From Auanema rhodensis (lineage: Eukaryota; Nematoda; Chromadorea; Rhabditida; Rhabditidae), in assembly GCA_964057225.1 (NCBI GenBank), contig OZ059898.1, forward strand, positions 12,487,767-12,551,766: a stretch of DNA of 64,000 bases. The letters are read 5' to 3'. Below the pieces are notes generated by a model. It was not told the origin of the DNA and made no database searches. It saw nothing but the letters and a program-made list of their open reading frames with translations. The translations under genes and the position numbers were made by a program. Positions 52,617-64,000 of the stretch are shown here, in pieces (the stretch's first letter is position 1; each line of letters starts with the position of its first letter).

Positions 52617-55600
52617 TCAGTGAAGTCTACTACTATTCCTATTTTGCAATTGCAAGACTTCAAGGCTTTGCTTAATATTTGTTAATCGATCATCAAGTTT
52701 CAATGCTTTTGCATAATGAAGTTCTGCCAAATGCATTTTTCTCCATTTCTGGTACAAAATACCTAAAAACAGAGATTAGATATGTAATATGGTAGTCCAG
52801 CAAACCTAAGTTCGCATGATATAATGCTATGGAGTTGTTAATACGAATAGCTTGTTGGAATTCGATTTCAGCTTTCTCAAAATGACCGCGTTGAGCATAG
52901 CATGAACCAAGTTGTGACCGTATCGAAGATATAGAGCCACCGTACTCCAAAGCTCTTGGAGCCAGAGCTATTACTGTATCGCAATCATTCAGCTCATCAA
53001 GAACAATCAGAAGGTTGGTCCAAGAACGAACATGATTTGAATAAATGCTGAAATGTAAGATTTACAATTAATTTTCGTACAAATCAATTATGATGGCGTG
53101 TATAGGTCACGTAAATATTAGTTCACGTGAATTACACATGCTATTTTTTCTTGAAAGTTCGCTTGAAGCGGTTGTGTCTGGTTTTATTAAATATAAAAAT
53201 ATAATATTTTCAAACTAAACTATCAGTACAGTTTTATACTTAAGTTAAATCAGATGAAATATATTGATAGTACCTGGTAGCATTTAACCAACTCGATTTA
53301 GCATCTTCTAGACGGTGCATACGTCTGTATAGATTTCCCAGGTTGTAAAAACAATCAGCTGATAATGGTCGAATTTTTAAAGAGTTTTTAAAGCAGTTTT
53401 CTGATTCCTATAACAATTCAACTTGTTATAAACATGTTTTAGACTTTTGCAGCACCTCCAATTTATCATTCTTCATCAAAGTTATGCCTAAATTCATCCA
53501 AGCTGTAGCAAACGATGGTTGTATCTGAACAGCGCGACGCAGTAGGTTTTCAGCCTCTTGATTTTGTCCCCTTTTCTCCAAAATATTTGCCAAATTATTC
53601 AGAGCATGTTCATATGATGGGTTAAGTCTAAAATAAACTTTAATTTTGAAAGCAATACCCTTGAATCAAACCTAATAGCCTCCCAATAATTTTGCTCAGC
53701 CTGGTGTATGGCTCCGTTTTCACCAAGAACTTTAGCCAAGTTATAATGAATTTTAGCATTATTTGGACAAATATTTAAACCACTAGAATATAATGATAAT
53801 TCAGTTGACCATTCTTTTCCTCTCTGCAAATAAAAAAATATAGAATAGAAGAAGAGTTTCTTTTACGAGTGTATTACCTGATAGCATTGAGCTATTGCTA
53901 AGCCAGTAACTATGAGTATTGGTAAATTATTAATTTTTCCTGTTTTCTTGAGAATATTATAGAATATGGATAGCAGAATGGAATATCCAACTGATGGTAA
54001 ATATAAAACTCTTTCAGCAACAGTAAAACCAACAGTCACAAGTAAATTGCTAGCAGGTAAGAATGAAGCAATTCCTATTACTATAGCAATTCCATATAAT
54101 CTTAAACAGGCCAAGAATTATTTTAAGAAAAACAAATGAAATAAAGAACTTACTTTTTATATTCTTTTGGAATATTTCTATATACGAAGATACATCCCAA
54201 TCCTATGAATAGGAGGAATGGCACAGAGAAAACCTTAGGATCAGTAATGCTTGTGATTAGTGGTATACATCCCATGGAATAATCAAAGCAAAGAAAAATT
54301 GGAAAAACCATCAAGTATATATGATATAACCATATATAGAAGTAGTTTAATGTCTAAAAGAAAGAAACAGTCTTCAAGTCAACTGAGCAAAACATACTCT
54401 ATGAACTGGATTTGAAAGAAATGCTGCAGCATTATCAAATTGGGTAAAACGTGGATTCGTATAATTATTGATGTGTAGCCGAAGCCAGATGAAGCATACA
54501 GATGTTACTAGAAGTTGAACTCCAATGGGCTTTACTTTCTGTTTTCGATAAGCTAATCCAATAAACAGAGAAACGATCTGAATATTATGATTTATCTGTT
54601 ATTCGTTAAGAAAATGAATAAACTAACAAGAATAGAAATTCCCTGTTCTTTGCTGAATAACGATAAGCCAATTAGAATTGTATATACTATGCTTGATACT
54701 GATGTTTGACCCATTTCATCAATTTTCTTTGAAAATACATAGAGAGCTAATAATCCAAAATATGCTGATAATAGCTCAGCTCGACCAGTTATATTGGCTA
54801 TCTATAATTATTATTTGATGTCAAAAATTTGAAACAAGAGAAAACATACGGCTTCTGAATGAACTGGATGAATAGCAAATGATAGAGCTGTTGGAAAAGC
54901 GATTGAAGATGAATTTCCTTTTTGCCATAGCTTCATACAGAAATATAGTTGAAGAACAACCAATAAATGTAGAATTATATTAACAAGATGATATCCAAAT
55001 GTGGAATTTCCATGAATTTTCCAATTTAACCTAAACAATCAAATAATTATTTATGGAAATACATAAGAATTGATGACATCATTTGAAGTTTAAAGCGGAA
55101 AGTTTAAAATTCAACAAATCCCAAAATTATATTTTCGATTTAAAAGCAAATAATAAGTTGAAAATGAAATAAATCTTATGAATTGCGTTCGGAGAATATA
55201 GTCTTTAGCCCTCATTCAGATTACCGCATAAGGATATGTAGTCATATTAGCTTGTTAGAATTCATAATTATAAGTTAGTATACGGTAAGATGGATGTCCT
55301 GCTGAGCTTTGGCAGATGATTTCCTTCTATAGCCTTGAGGATTACACAAATTAGCACCTTTTCACGAGGCATAATTATATAAATATATGGACAGATTGTC
55401 ATGTAAATTTGGCAATAATCCAGACATCTTTCCTATTTTGTCGTAATTTCGAAGTTTTAGCCATGTATGGTAGCATAATTTTCTTTGCATTCGACCCCAC
55501 CATTTGCAATATTTTTATCCAATGGTCATAGGGCTAGTCAGCCTAGTTTGGCAATCATCTAGTAAACATTTTTCAGCCTTGGGCAATTGAACTCATCACC

Positions 55601-58600
55601 AACTTATTCTCGCCTATCCTCATCCTCCGGGACCAATTTACAATCAACAGCTCATCCATCGCTTAGAATCGTATTTCATCAACAAATGTGCATAGGATAT
55701 GTCTACTTTTGTGTAAAATTATTCCCTTGAGTCATGATTTCCATGTGTACATCATTGCTACACGTGTTACTATTTCCCAAGATATACTGCTAATCTATCG
55801 ATGATAGGCTATATAGAAGCTGAAAGATAAACTGAGTATTTACAGCTAATTGGAATTAATTGCTATCTACTGTACCCAGATGCTGTAGCTTAGAAGTCCA
55901 CGTATCGTTTTCAGTCTTATCCTTTTTCCGTGCCAATCATCCCTCTCTAATCAACCATTTGTTCCGCCGTTCATTTGGCCTCCAGAAGGTTAGCAACGTA
56001 ATTGCAGTAATTCTGATTTTTTCAATTGATGATTTATGAGATTCACTAGGAACCTGTCAGTTCCACAGCATTTTCATCTATTTTTCGTCCGTTTCTGATG
56101 ATTTTCAAAATATTAATATACCTTTAAACTATATATAAAAAGCGGAACGAGTGACGAGAATCGTTAGAATGAATAGTCTGACGACATCTGCTACTGTCAG
56201 CTCGTTTCTAGCCAGCATATCGCCTCAACACTATATGTCCAGCTGGTGACGTCAGAGCAATACTGAACGTTACTGTCCAGATGTTTCCAGATTCTCACAC
56301 CCTATGCACACCAATCGGCAAAAAACGATTTGAACTCGATTATAAAGATTACTACATCTTGAATGAAAAATTCTAGTTCAATTGCATATGGAGATAGCTC
56401 TATAAGCTGAAGCTTTTCCGGCTGTAATACGACACATCCGCAATCATATAAGCCTAGACTTTTGAGCTGAGAAAATCCAGAAGCTGACCGACCATGGTCA
56501 TCTGTGCAAACAAAACGTGCTGAACGACCATTAATGGTTATTTTATTCCGTCATCAGATCATTTTGACGGCTGTTGTCGGTCCTTCATTTAACTAAATAT
56601 AGAAAGCTATGATGAATGTTTGCTCAGCACGATGTAGGTACTAGGTTAGAGTTGAAATCGAATGTGATATATCCTTTGCTCTTTTCCCCTTATGGCTTCA
56701 ACCATTCCGCTATCTTGAGTTACAGCATCTAGGAATATGTTCTGACAGATTTTCTGCGAAAACAGCCTTACTAGCATGATGTCGGTAGCTTTATCGCTTG
56801 TCAACTGCTTGTCATGATTCATTTCCATATCGTTTGATGTCCTTCTGTTCATTTAATTAGAAAAATAGATGAAGATCCAGACATATTCGTCTTCAAATTC
56901 AAAAATTCATCAGCTTCTTCTTCGCATGAACCATTACATAAGTCCCAGCCCGTCTACTCAAAACAGATAGATAGACAGACTGATTTAGATCCAGTGAGGT
57001 CAATATAATTCCTTTTCGTTACCTAATTTTAATATCAATGATGATGAGCAGTTCTCTTTCATACTCAGGCTCACTCTCTTGAGTTGCTCATCTGTCAGAC
57101 TATCTAAGCCAATTAGTCATCATGAGAAGGCCAATGGTCCTAATGAAGGATTACGATAGCAATTACATATATTGCTTTCGATCTTCTTTCAATTCCTGTT
57201 CAATAAACTATGCTTATTGTGGAATCTTGACTCATCTTTTCAGAATCTGCATATATTGCTTCTGAACAAGGGCTTATAAGGGTGGCTTGATCAAGCTAAT
57301 AATGCTTTCCATTTTAGCTTTCTCATTCAAATTGAAACAGAAAGAAGAAACAGTGAGCGTTTCATCGCTATTGAAGTATAGTCAACTATACTAACTATAT
57401 TGCATAATTTGTTATAAAATTCAAGATGCGGTAAAACAGTTCAAAAAGAAGGAGACGCTTTGTAACATCTGGCTATGTTAATAATTAAATATTCTTATTG
57501 GCCTGAGGGGTGGTGAAATAATTGTGTGGTACAAGCTTTAGGATGTTATGTGTTTCTTAAGTGTTTTCGAGTTATTCCCTCCAAACGAATAACTGACCGA
57601 ACGCAAGACAGAGAAAAGAGATGGTCAAAAGATATATCAAGAGAAAAGATGAATAAATGAGAGTACAAAACATGAAGGAAGAGAGATAGAAAGAGAGAGA
57701 GAGAAAGAGAGAGATATAGGGAAGGAAAACAAAAAGAAGATGAGGAAGAACGACTACCGCGTAGGACGGAAGAAGATGCGCATAGAATTGGTACTTGTTT
57801 ATTGCTCTGGATCTTGACAGCTGCTTTGAAAGGTCAACAGCAGCTTCATGAAAAGTCGGAGATCAACTTCATCATGATCCATTTTTAGTGTTACTAAGCA
57901 TATCGTTCGAGATACTCAGTGCTAGCTCAACCTATAACAACAGTTTTCAAGAATTTAGTGAGAGTCTCTATACTAATGCGAGTGAAGTAACATCGAAAAG
58001 TACAGCTAATTGAACCTGACAACTTAGAACTAATAGCTTAATCTGAACTTAAAAGCCTGCTAAAGTTGTAAATACATGTCTCCTTGACTTGTATACTAGC
58101 ACAAGTATCAGTCAGGCATAAGCAAGACATCAAAGAGAGAAACGATTGAAGGACATGTGCATTTTCCTTCCTTTAAGGCCGTTTAATCGATCTCACCGAC
58201 ACTTGTCGAAATGAATCAACCATAGTAGATTGCTAATTATACCTGTGAGACTTGTCTAATCTGAATAAATAAATGTATATTTTTGAGCTGCTGACCCTTC
58301 ATTTGCATAACCGTAATTCTTCAAAAATTACGTGACCTATGACGTGATGACGTGGGCGTCTGCCAATGAAACAAACAGGAAATTATTTTATCTGACTATG
58401 TACATTGAGCGGTTGTTATTTCCACAATTCAAATATCTCTATCTGGAAGCTTTACACTCAGTTCATGTTGAAATGAATGATGTTAATGGTTCTGCCTTTT
58501 CAGCTTCAAAGCATTGAAACACATCTCTCTCAGAAGTTTTTCAATGAACCATGCCTCATGATATTTATTTTTGCATAAATCAAAATCGAATAGTCTAAAT

Positions 58601-59261
58601 TGAGATCTCCGTCAGCCAATTCAAAATTGAAGTATTATTTAAAAGCGCTTCTGATTGGGTAGGCTTGCCGAAGATATACGACCGACCTGATGGCTTGAAA
58701 TGCGCCAGACGGCTAGTACCAGAAGGAACTGACGATCCTATCTCTTTTCTACCCCAAAATTTTACCGAAATTTAATCAATAAGAGAACGACAAAAAGTTT
58801 TTTCAAAATAATACACACAGAAACTAACCAAAATGTAAACGTAGTTACAGGTCGAAAGCTCTTGTGACTATTTGGTGAGGCTACATGCCGTCGACCCCAG
58901 AAGTCTCGTGAAAATATCTGACAAATTCATAACAAATAGTTATTGTCTAGATAAATTTCAAATCAAACCTGATTAAGAGGCACATCGCCAGTCACAATAG
59001 GATTATTCGTTACAGATTCTATGTCATCAAATACAAAATCACCCGATAATGAAGAAATGAATGGCAGTACAGATAAAATTACTAGACAGATAATATGTGG
59101 AATTGAGAATTTTCCTGGAAAATGATTTGAAATATTTGAAATTTAAAGTAAATCCGAATGACATTTACATCATGCAATACTACAATTAAAATTCCATATA
59201 ACTAACCTGGTGCATCATGATGATGCTGATGATGGCTAGCTTGTACATCTGCTCTTTTCAT
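52617..59261 (-). CDS. TMTC-type O-mannosyltransferase with TPR repeats
   Basis: Exons on the minus strand: 59207-59261, 58969-59114, 58829-58917, 54850-55030, 54628-54801, 54398-54577, 54154-54353, 53878-54100, 53672-53823, 53456-53627, 53274-53407, 52806-53047, 52617-52762. They give 697 residues in agreeing phases. A His-rich cytosolic start is followed by TM1 (about 23-40) and the luminal GDFVFDD motif with D48 and D49, the catalytic acidic pair of this GT-C family. Other family marks are FRPVTTFTF, IHPVHSEA ending at 157, GRAELLSAYFG and LCFDYSMGCIPLI. Residues from about 417 to the end are TPR repeats (for example NNAKIHYNLAKVLGE, PSFATAWMNLGITLMKN). TMTC proteins sit in the ER membrane and transfer mannose from dolichol-phosphate-mannose to cadherin-type domains; the acceptor here is inferred. 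A 3.8-kb third intron follows the FTFW exon. A CRE-like palindrome touches the start codon. Confidence 0.95.
56247..56254. promoter_or_regulatory. CRE palindrome TGACGTCA
   Basis: Exact CREB/ATF consensus inside the large TMTC intron. Confidence 0.4.
58340..58355 (+). promoter_or_regulatory. Tandem TGACGTG sites (UPRE-like)
   Basis: TGACGTGA directly followed by TGACGTGG, the second being the ATF6/XBP1 type UPRE core. A CCAAT lies seven bases further on. Located in the large intron of an ER enzyme gene. Confidence 0.35.
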
Positions 59262-59273
59262 AATGACGTCATT
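59262..59273. promoter_or_regulatory. 12-bp CRE palindrome at the TMTC start codon
   Basis: AATGACGTCATT, a perfect dyad with a full CRE core, ends one base before the TMTC ATG (59261). If transcription starts upstream, the site would be in the 5' UTR. Confidence 0.45.
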
Positions 59274-61025
59274 CAGAAGAATATATATGAATACTGTAAG
59301 GTTATAAGTGAGAGAAAAGAAAAAAAAAGAAGAGTATGAAGTTGTAAAGAAAGATAAATATAAATGAATAAAGAAATAAATCTAGAAAACATGAATAAGA
59401 GGATTAGCCTTCTCCATCTCATCAGCTGGCGTTGGTGATGGTGGCCAGCTAGCCTTCCTGAATTCTTGTGCGACCTGTGCTCATCCCTCATCTACTCGTT
59501 TTCTCTCTCTCCCTGTTTGGGCAAGCACCTCTGCACTCGTAACACACGTTCCTGCTCAACACACACAGTCATTGAGCCTTCCTAATCCTCTCTACTGGCT
59601 CAATCGCATTCTCAATAATTCCTTTTCTATCTATGTATATAAGGAATTAAGGAAATCTACTGAATATTCATAAGTAATTACTTCATAAGGTGCTCAACAG
59701 CTGATATAGGTTCAAGATTTGATGTATTCATATTTCATTATATCCAGATTAATATATCATATAAATCTTAATTATATGTACATATAGTAAATGATATATT
59801 TCTGCTAAAAAATATTATTTGTCTTACTTTTTCAATAAAATTTGAAAATAATATGTTAACTAATTGACAAATCTATAGGAATATACTTGAATAAGTAGTC
59901 AAATGAGATATGACATGTTCATTCAGCCAATTGAATAGTTGAAAAACTAGATTAGTAAAAATGCCTAAATAATCCCAAAATTTAACTTTTGCCATAACGT
60001 CCAACCAAATCATGAAATAGAAGACATTCTCAAGATTTTCTGGATTAAAAGTCAAAGAAAATTGAGTTTAGTGCTTGGAAAGAACTGAGAAGTACTGATC
60101 GGGCTGTGTCTTGTCCGAGAAAAAAATGGGTCGGAAAGCTTAAGAGGGCCTAATGTAGTTAATTCACAGAAAGCTTCAAGCAAATGTAGAATAAAAACTT
60201 ATGGACGTTTGAAAGTTTTAAGATATTTCAATATAGCCTTCCTTTAGTTCAAAATATGCCAAATGAGGAGAAAATTGTCCGTAAAATATAGCCTAGTTTA
60301 TAGGAGATGATGAGGCAAGTATACGAGAGAGAGAGAGGCCCGGTTAGGGTAAAGAGGAAAAGAGTGTCAAGCTTGGTTGCTATTCGTTCGTTCAGATTGT
60401 TATGTAATACTTCTCGCATTGCAATATTCATAATTTTCATAAATTGCTCTATGTTCAACCTTATACTTGAGATTTCGGGCATATACCAAACGAAACAGGA
60501 ATTTTTGAAACAAAAAAGAACATCAACAAGCTTAAACATCATTAGTACAAACATAGGAACGTTGACGGAAAAAAGTTTTGAGACATTTGAAGATAGAAAT
60601 GTGAGAGAAAATCGTTCAAAATTTGAAGAAGAGGTTAGAGTTGAAGGCAGATATCCTCTCCTCTTCCATCAATCCCTCAACGAACAGTGTGAGAAGTGGG
60701 CGTGGTCATTTCTTTGCAGTCTCCACCCTAATACTGGACAATCTGAGAGAAATCCATAGGAATCAGAGAAGATTTCAGAGGAACATAATTTAGAATTATA
60801 AGTTAATTTATGAATAATATAGTTAACAATACAATAAGAAAAGAATAATTTCTATTACTAATTATTATATAAAATACAACATGAAATAAGATAAATGGAA
60901 TATAAATTACAACGATGAACAAAAAATATGAAAACCTAAAATTATATTTATAAATCAAATGCTATTAACTATATGTTATCAATTGAAAAATTAAGTAATT
61001 AAACGGGAGGGTAATCTGAAAATTG

Positions 61026-61036
<11 letters not shown>

Positions 61037-61091
<55 letters not shown>
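61037..61091. repeat. (GA)n microsatellite
   Basis: About 54 bases of pure GA dinucleotides on the + strand. Confidence 0.95.
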
Positions 61092-61093
<2 letters not shown>

Positions 61094-61390
61094 ATGGAAA
61101 CATGGAAGATGAAGACAAAGCAGAACATGCCCATGCGATATATGGTGAACAGTGGCTGTCATCTTAATTAGGTTAGATTGAGGATAGAACATAACAATTA
61201 CTTGATTTAATTCAATGTTCTAGTAGTTGTAAGACACTTTAACAACAAATTGATAGTTAGATTCATCATTCTTATTATATAATCCTCATAGATGTATCTT
61301 CATATGATGAGACTTTATGAAGAAGTATATATGAATCAACTAACAACTACCAGATCGAAAGCCAGAAACGGATTGTGATCAGAAACTCAG

Positions 61391-61433
61391 TATATCAGTT
61401 AAAAACATTGTTTTTACTATACTAACTGATATA
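61391..61433. repeat. Imperfect hairpin with perfect 11-bp outer stem
   Basis: TATATCAGTTA pairs exactly with TAACTGATATA 21 bases later; the loop itself contains an AAAACA/TGTTTT pairing. Possible small structured RNA or chance. Confidence 0.6.
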
Positions 61434-63803
61434 TAGAATATGAAACATTTAAAAATAATAAAGTAAAAAGGAAATAAGTTGGTTTATAATCTTAGTGTAT
61501 GGCCTTATGAATATGGCCAGATATCATGAGATCATGGTTGATTTGAACTTTCCCAAGCCTGTAGATCGGAAAAATGTTTTGATCTACAATCTAAACTATT
61601 TTTTTTATTTGAAAATATAATTTGATTTTTATTTTTTTTCTACTATATCTTGATATAAGTATCATATACTATATAGATAATCATATGGAATAGCTGGTGT
61701 ATCATGATGTTTCAGGTCAAGAAGGGTTATAACACTTCATGTTAAATGCTTCAATACAAAAGAACTTGAAAAATATAAAAAGTGCTGTTCATTATAGAAT
61801 AAAGATTCAAATAATAAATATTCTTCTTATTCCATCTTTTATGGATTTATGGTACTTCAAGCGACTAAACATCTGGTGAACGGTTAAGCATCTATGCGCG
61901 AATCGTCAAAACATATAATCCAGAACTTTAATTTGAGCAATTAAGCTTAATCTTGATTTATTAATTTGTTTAAACCATATACTTATTGATTAAATGATAA
62001 CATACTATTTTCTAGTTGAAAGACGAGAAGAGCGGTTGTATTTGAATAAATGAAAACACGAGCAAGATTGAATTAGTTTAGATATTCCAAAAAAAATTAT
62101 TTCTCCTTTCCATATTTTAAGCTTTTTTCTTGAATATCCGATTCCATAAAACTTGATTTTAATCATGGTAAAAAGCATAACGAATAACGGTTCGAAATTG
62201 TGAAAGGTGCGAATCTGATTGTCAATGACACATATAACCTTCAGATTTGGTCATCTTAATGTAATGTGGCTCATATATCTCCAAATATATTTGAGAAAAA
62301 ACTTTAATATTAATTTTTTTAAAATCAAAAACGAATCTTTAAATTCTTCGAAGACAAATTAAAAACTAATATTGGAGTTATGTGACTGACCGGAAAAAAG
62401 AAGAGAAGTTATTGGACAAATGAAATAAGATATGAAAGGAGTAAAGTTTTATTCAAGTTTTTTTCGGCTAATATTTACTATATAATTTGCATATTTTTAA
62501 TAAAACATAGGACAAGTCTTTAATTGGTTCTACATGCTGAGAAGTCCTTGAACAGTTCCTTTGTTCATCACAAACTCCTTTACTGTTCGAAAAGATATTC
62601 TTCCTTTGTTGTCAACTTGACCTTTCCTGGATGACAAACGCTGTGCAAATATCCGGCAAATATTCGTTTTGAGATAAAATGAACGAGAAAAAAAAGTTTT
62701 TTTTTAATGTTAAATAAATGTTTTATTGATTAATAAAATATTTAAATAAATTAATAAAATGATTTATAAATATATTTTAAATGATTAAGATGTATATGTA
62801 ATTGTTTTCAGAACAATTAATTATTTGTATTGGTTTTGAGACAAAAACATTTCATTTTCTCTATTTAATCATTTTATTTATTAATTTTTCAAAATATTTA
62901 GTAAATAACAGTTTGAAGTATATCATCAATATTGAATCAAATACAAGAATGAACGATTGACCATACATAGAATGAGAAGAGCACAAGGCTTGCCGCTTAT
63001 TCAATATGAGATGAAATCTATTTATCTCTCCTATGTCTTCTTCTCAATCTGTTTTGTTAGTTCATCTGCTATCATAGTCAGTAGGATCATGAATGAGTAT
63101 TAGAGAAAACAAGAGGAAAACGGTGACGATTCATAGCATTAGATTGAGTCTGTTCATATCTACTACTATCTACTATATTTTTCTGTCGCATTTGCTATTT
63201 TTATTCGAAATACTATATAATCTAATCTAATATTATTCTTATTCGTCATGAATACATAAGGTTAAGTTTTAAATTTGCTTTAATTTTTATATAATTATGT
63301 GTGTATCTTCTTCAATCCCTCCATATATTGGCAGCTTTTCCTGGTTAAGCTTATGAAAAACTAAAAAATATTATGAAACTCTGAAAGAGCTGTTCAAGAA
63401 ATTTCTGTATGCTATTGTTCCAAGCTTAGATGTGAATCTCAACATCTCAAATTTCATCCACTAAATCAGATGTTGACGAATTCTGTTTTTTTTCTCTTGT
63501 CCATCTCATCTGCCCTCGAGGCGCAAACATCTCTGTCCGGTACTGAGCATTACAAGAAAAGATGATAGAAAATGCTTATTCAAGAGATTAAAATTTCGGT
63601 GAGAACGTTGAAGACATTGAGAGAGAATATAGCGAGTGCGGGAGCAGAAGAAGTGAAGATTGAATGAAAACCAAGCAGAATCATGTCTAGTACACGGGAG
63701 ATGCACTCCAGATTTTGATTCTATAAGTCCATCATCAGTCTTTATCTAAGTTTGTGATTCTGGTCGTCTTCGATCACCAGATTTCACAATAACAAGCCGA
63801 AGG

Positions 63804-64000
63804 ATGTCGTCCATCCTTCCGGTTTTTGTACTGGGACGTAAGTTAGCCAAAGGTATGTTTTACTTTAATACTTACAGTTTTGCTAGCCATTGTTTTATAG
63901 AAAATATTTTTTTATTTGATATTCTATATTGATAGGATATGATTTGTTTGCTACATCTCCAATATCTTCTATATCTAGCATGTTCAATTTTTATCAGAAA
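63804..64000 (+). CDS. Start of an unrecognised gene, truncated at the window edge
   Basis: An ATG at 63804 opens 16 codons (MSSILPVFVLGRKLAK) to a donor (G|GTATGT) at 63852. An acceptor at 63935 reopens the frame in phase (GYDLFATSPISSISSMFNFY and on) to the window end. The first exon is mildly hydrophobic. No family can be named from 38 residues. Confidence 0.4.

Larger units (their letters stand above)
55031..58828 (-). other. Large intron of TMTC
   Basis: 3.8 kb, much longer than the other introns of this gene (most below 100 bp, one about 230 bp). No phase-compatible exon was found. It contains a CRE (TGACGTCA, 56247-56254), a TGACGTGA/TGACGTGG pair at 58340-58355 with a nearby CCAAT at 58362, and GA-rich low complexity near 57600-57740. 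Confidence 0.65.
59274..63803. other. Intergenic region between TMTC and the last gene
   Basis: 4.5 kb between divergent genes. No coding exons were recognised. It contains a (GA)n tract at 61037-61091, a hairpin at 61391-61433 and a GC-box-like GTGGGCGTGG near 60697. A 150-codon open frame at 60307-60759 has no coding features I trust. Confidence 0.55.

Noticed and set aside
60307-60759. 150-codon open frame on the + strand
   Set aside because: No recognisable domain, mixed low-complexity start (ERERGPVRVKRKR from a GA tract), no splice partners and no leader signals.
1-64000. tRNA, rRNA or spliced-leader RNA genes
   Set aside because: Searched by eye for the T-loop consensus, SL1-like sequence and rRNA landmarks; no match convincing enough to report. 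A tRNAscan or Infernal run could still find one.

Overview
The window looks like nuclear DNA of a nematode. It is AT-rich. The genes are broken into many exons by mostly short introns with T-rich TTTCAG-type acceptors, and several start codons sit just after a splice acceptor, as expected for spliced-leader trans-splicing. The recognisable genes are typical animal genes: a LIM-homeobox factor, a TMTC mannosyltransferase, a GNAT N-acetyltransferase, a Btz/SELOR-domain protein and an EB-module secreted protein. I see no bacterial-type operons, CRISPR arrays or transposase genes. All gene models below were built by hand from reading frame, splice sites and phase agreement, without transcript data.

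Layout from left to right. 72-6529 (-): a large secreted protein made of Cys-rich EB/EGF-like modules, 23 exons visible, 3' end outside the window. 6530-21838: about 15 kb with no convincing gene, pyrimidine-rich on the + strand, with microsatellites, a 13-bp tandem repeat and one possible BTB-like fragment. 21899-23868 (+): a small single-pass membrane protein, with phase-compatible alternative last exons at 24304 and perhaps 25095. 26880-38243 (-): an LHX3/LHX4 (ceh-14) type LIM-homeodomain gene with two phase-compatible first exons and a 4.9-kb intron between LIM and homeobox parts. 38786-43098: no gene recognised. 43099-45414 (+): an unrecognised secreted or luminal acidic protein. 45940-47293 (+): a basic/acidic low-complexity protein carrying the two core motifs of a Btz/SELOR domain. 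47294-51735: no gene recognised, but one GC-box/CCAAT/TATA cluster. 51736-52432 (+): a spermidine/thialysine-type N-acetyltransferase. 52617-59261 (-): a complete TMTC protein, convergent with the acetyltransferase. 63804 to the end (+): start of an unrecognised gene.

The genes do not form one pathway. The acidic protein and the Btz gene are in the same direction, 525 bp apart, and could be a loose operon pair. The acetyltransferase and TMTC genes converge so closely that their poly(A) signals are 40 bp apart. TMTC is an ER enzyme, and CRE/UPRE-like sites lie against its start codon and inside its large third intron. Across the window the strand bias of C/T-rich low-complexity DNA follows the direction of the neighbouring gene. 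The most unusual sequence signal is a dispersed ACGTGA/TCACGT motif that occurs mostly as close pairs, once as a 13-bp tandem array. No clearly new biological system was found.
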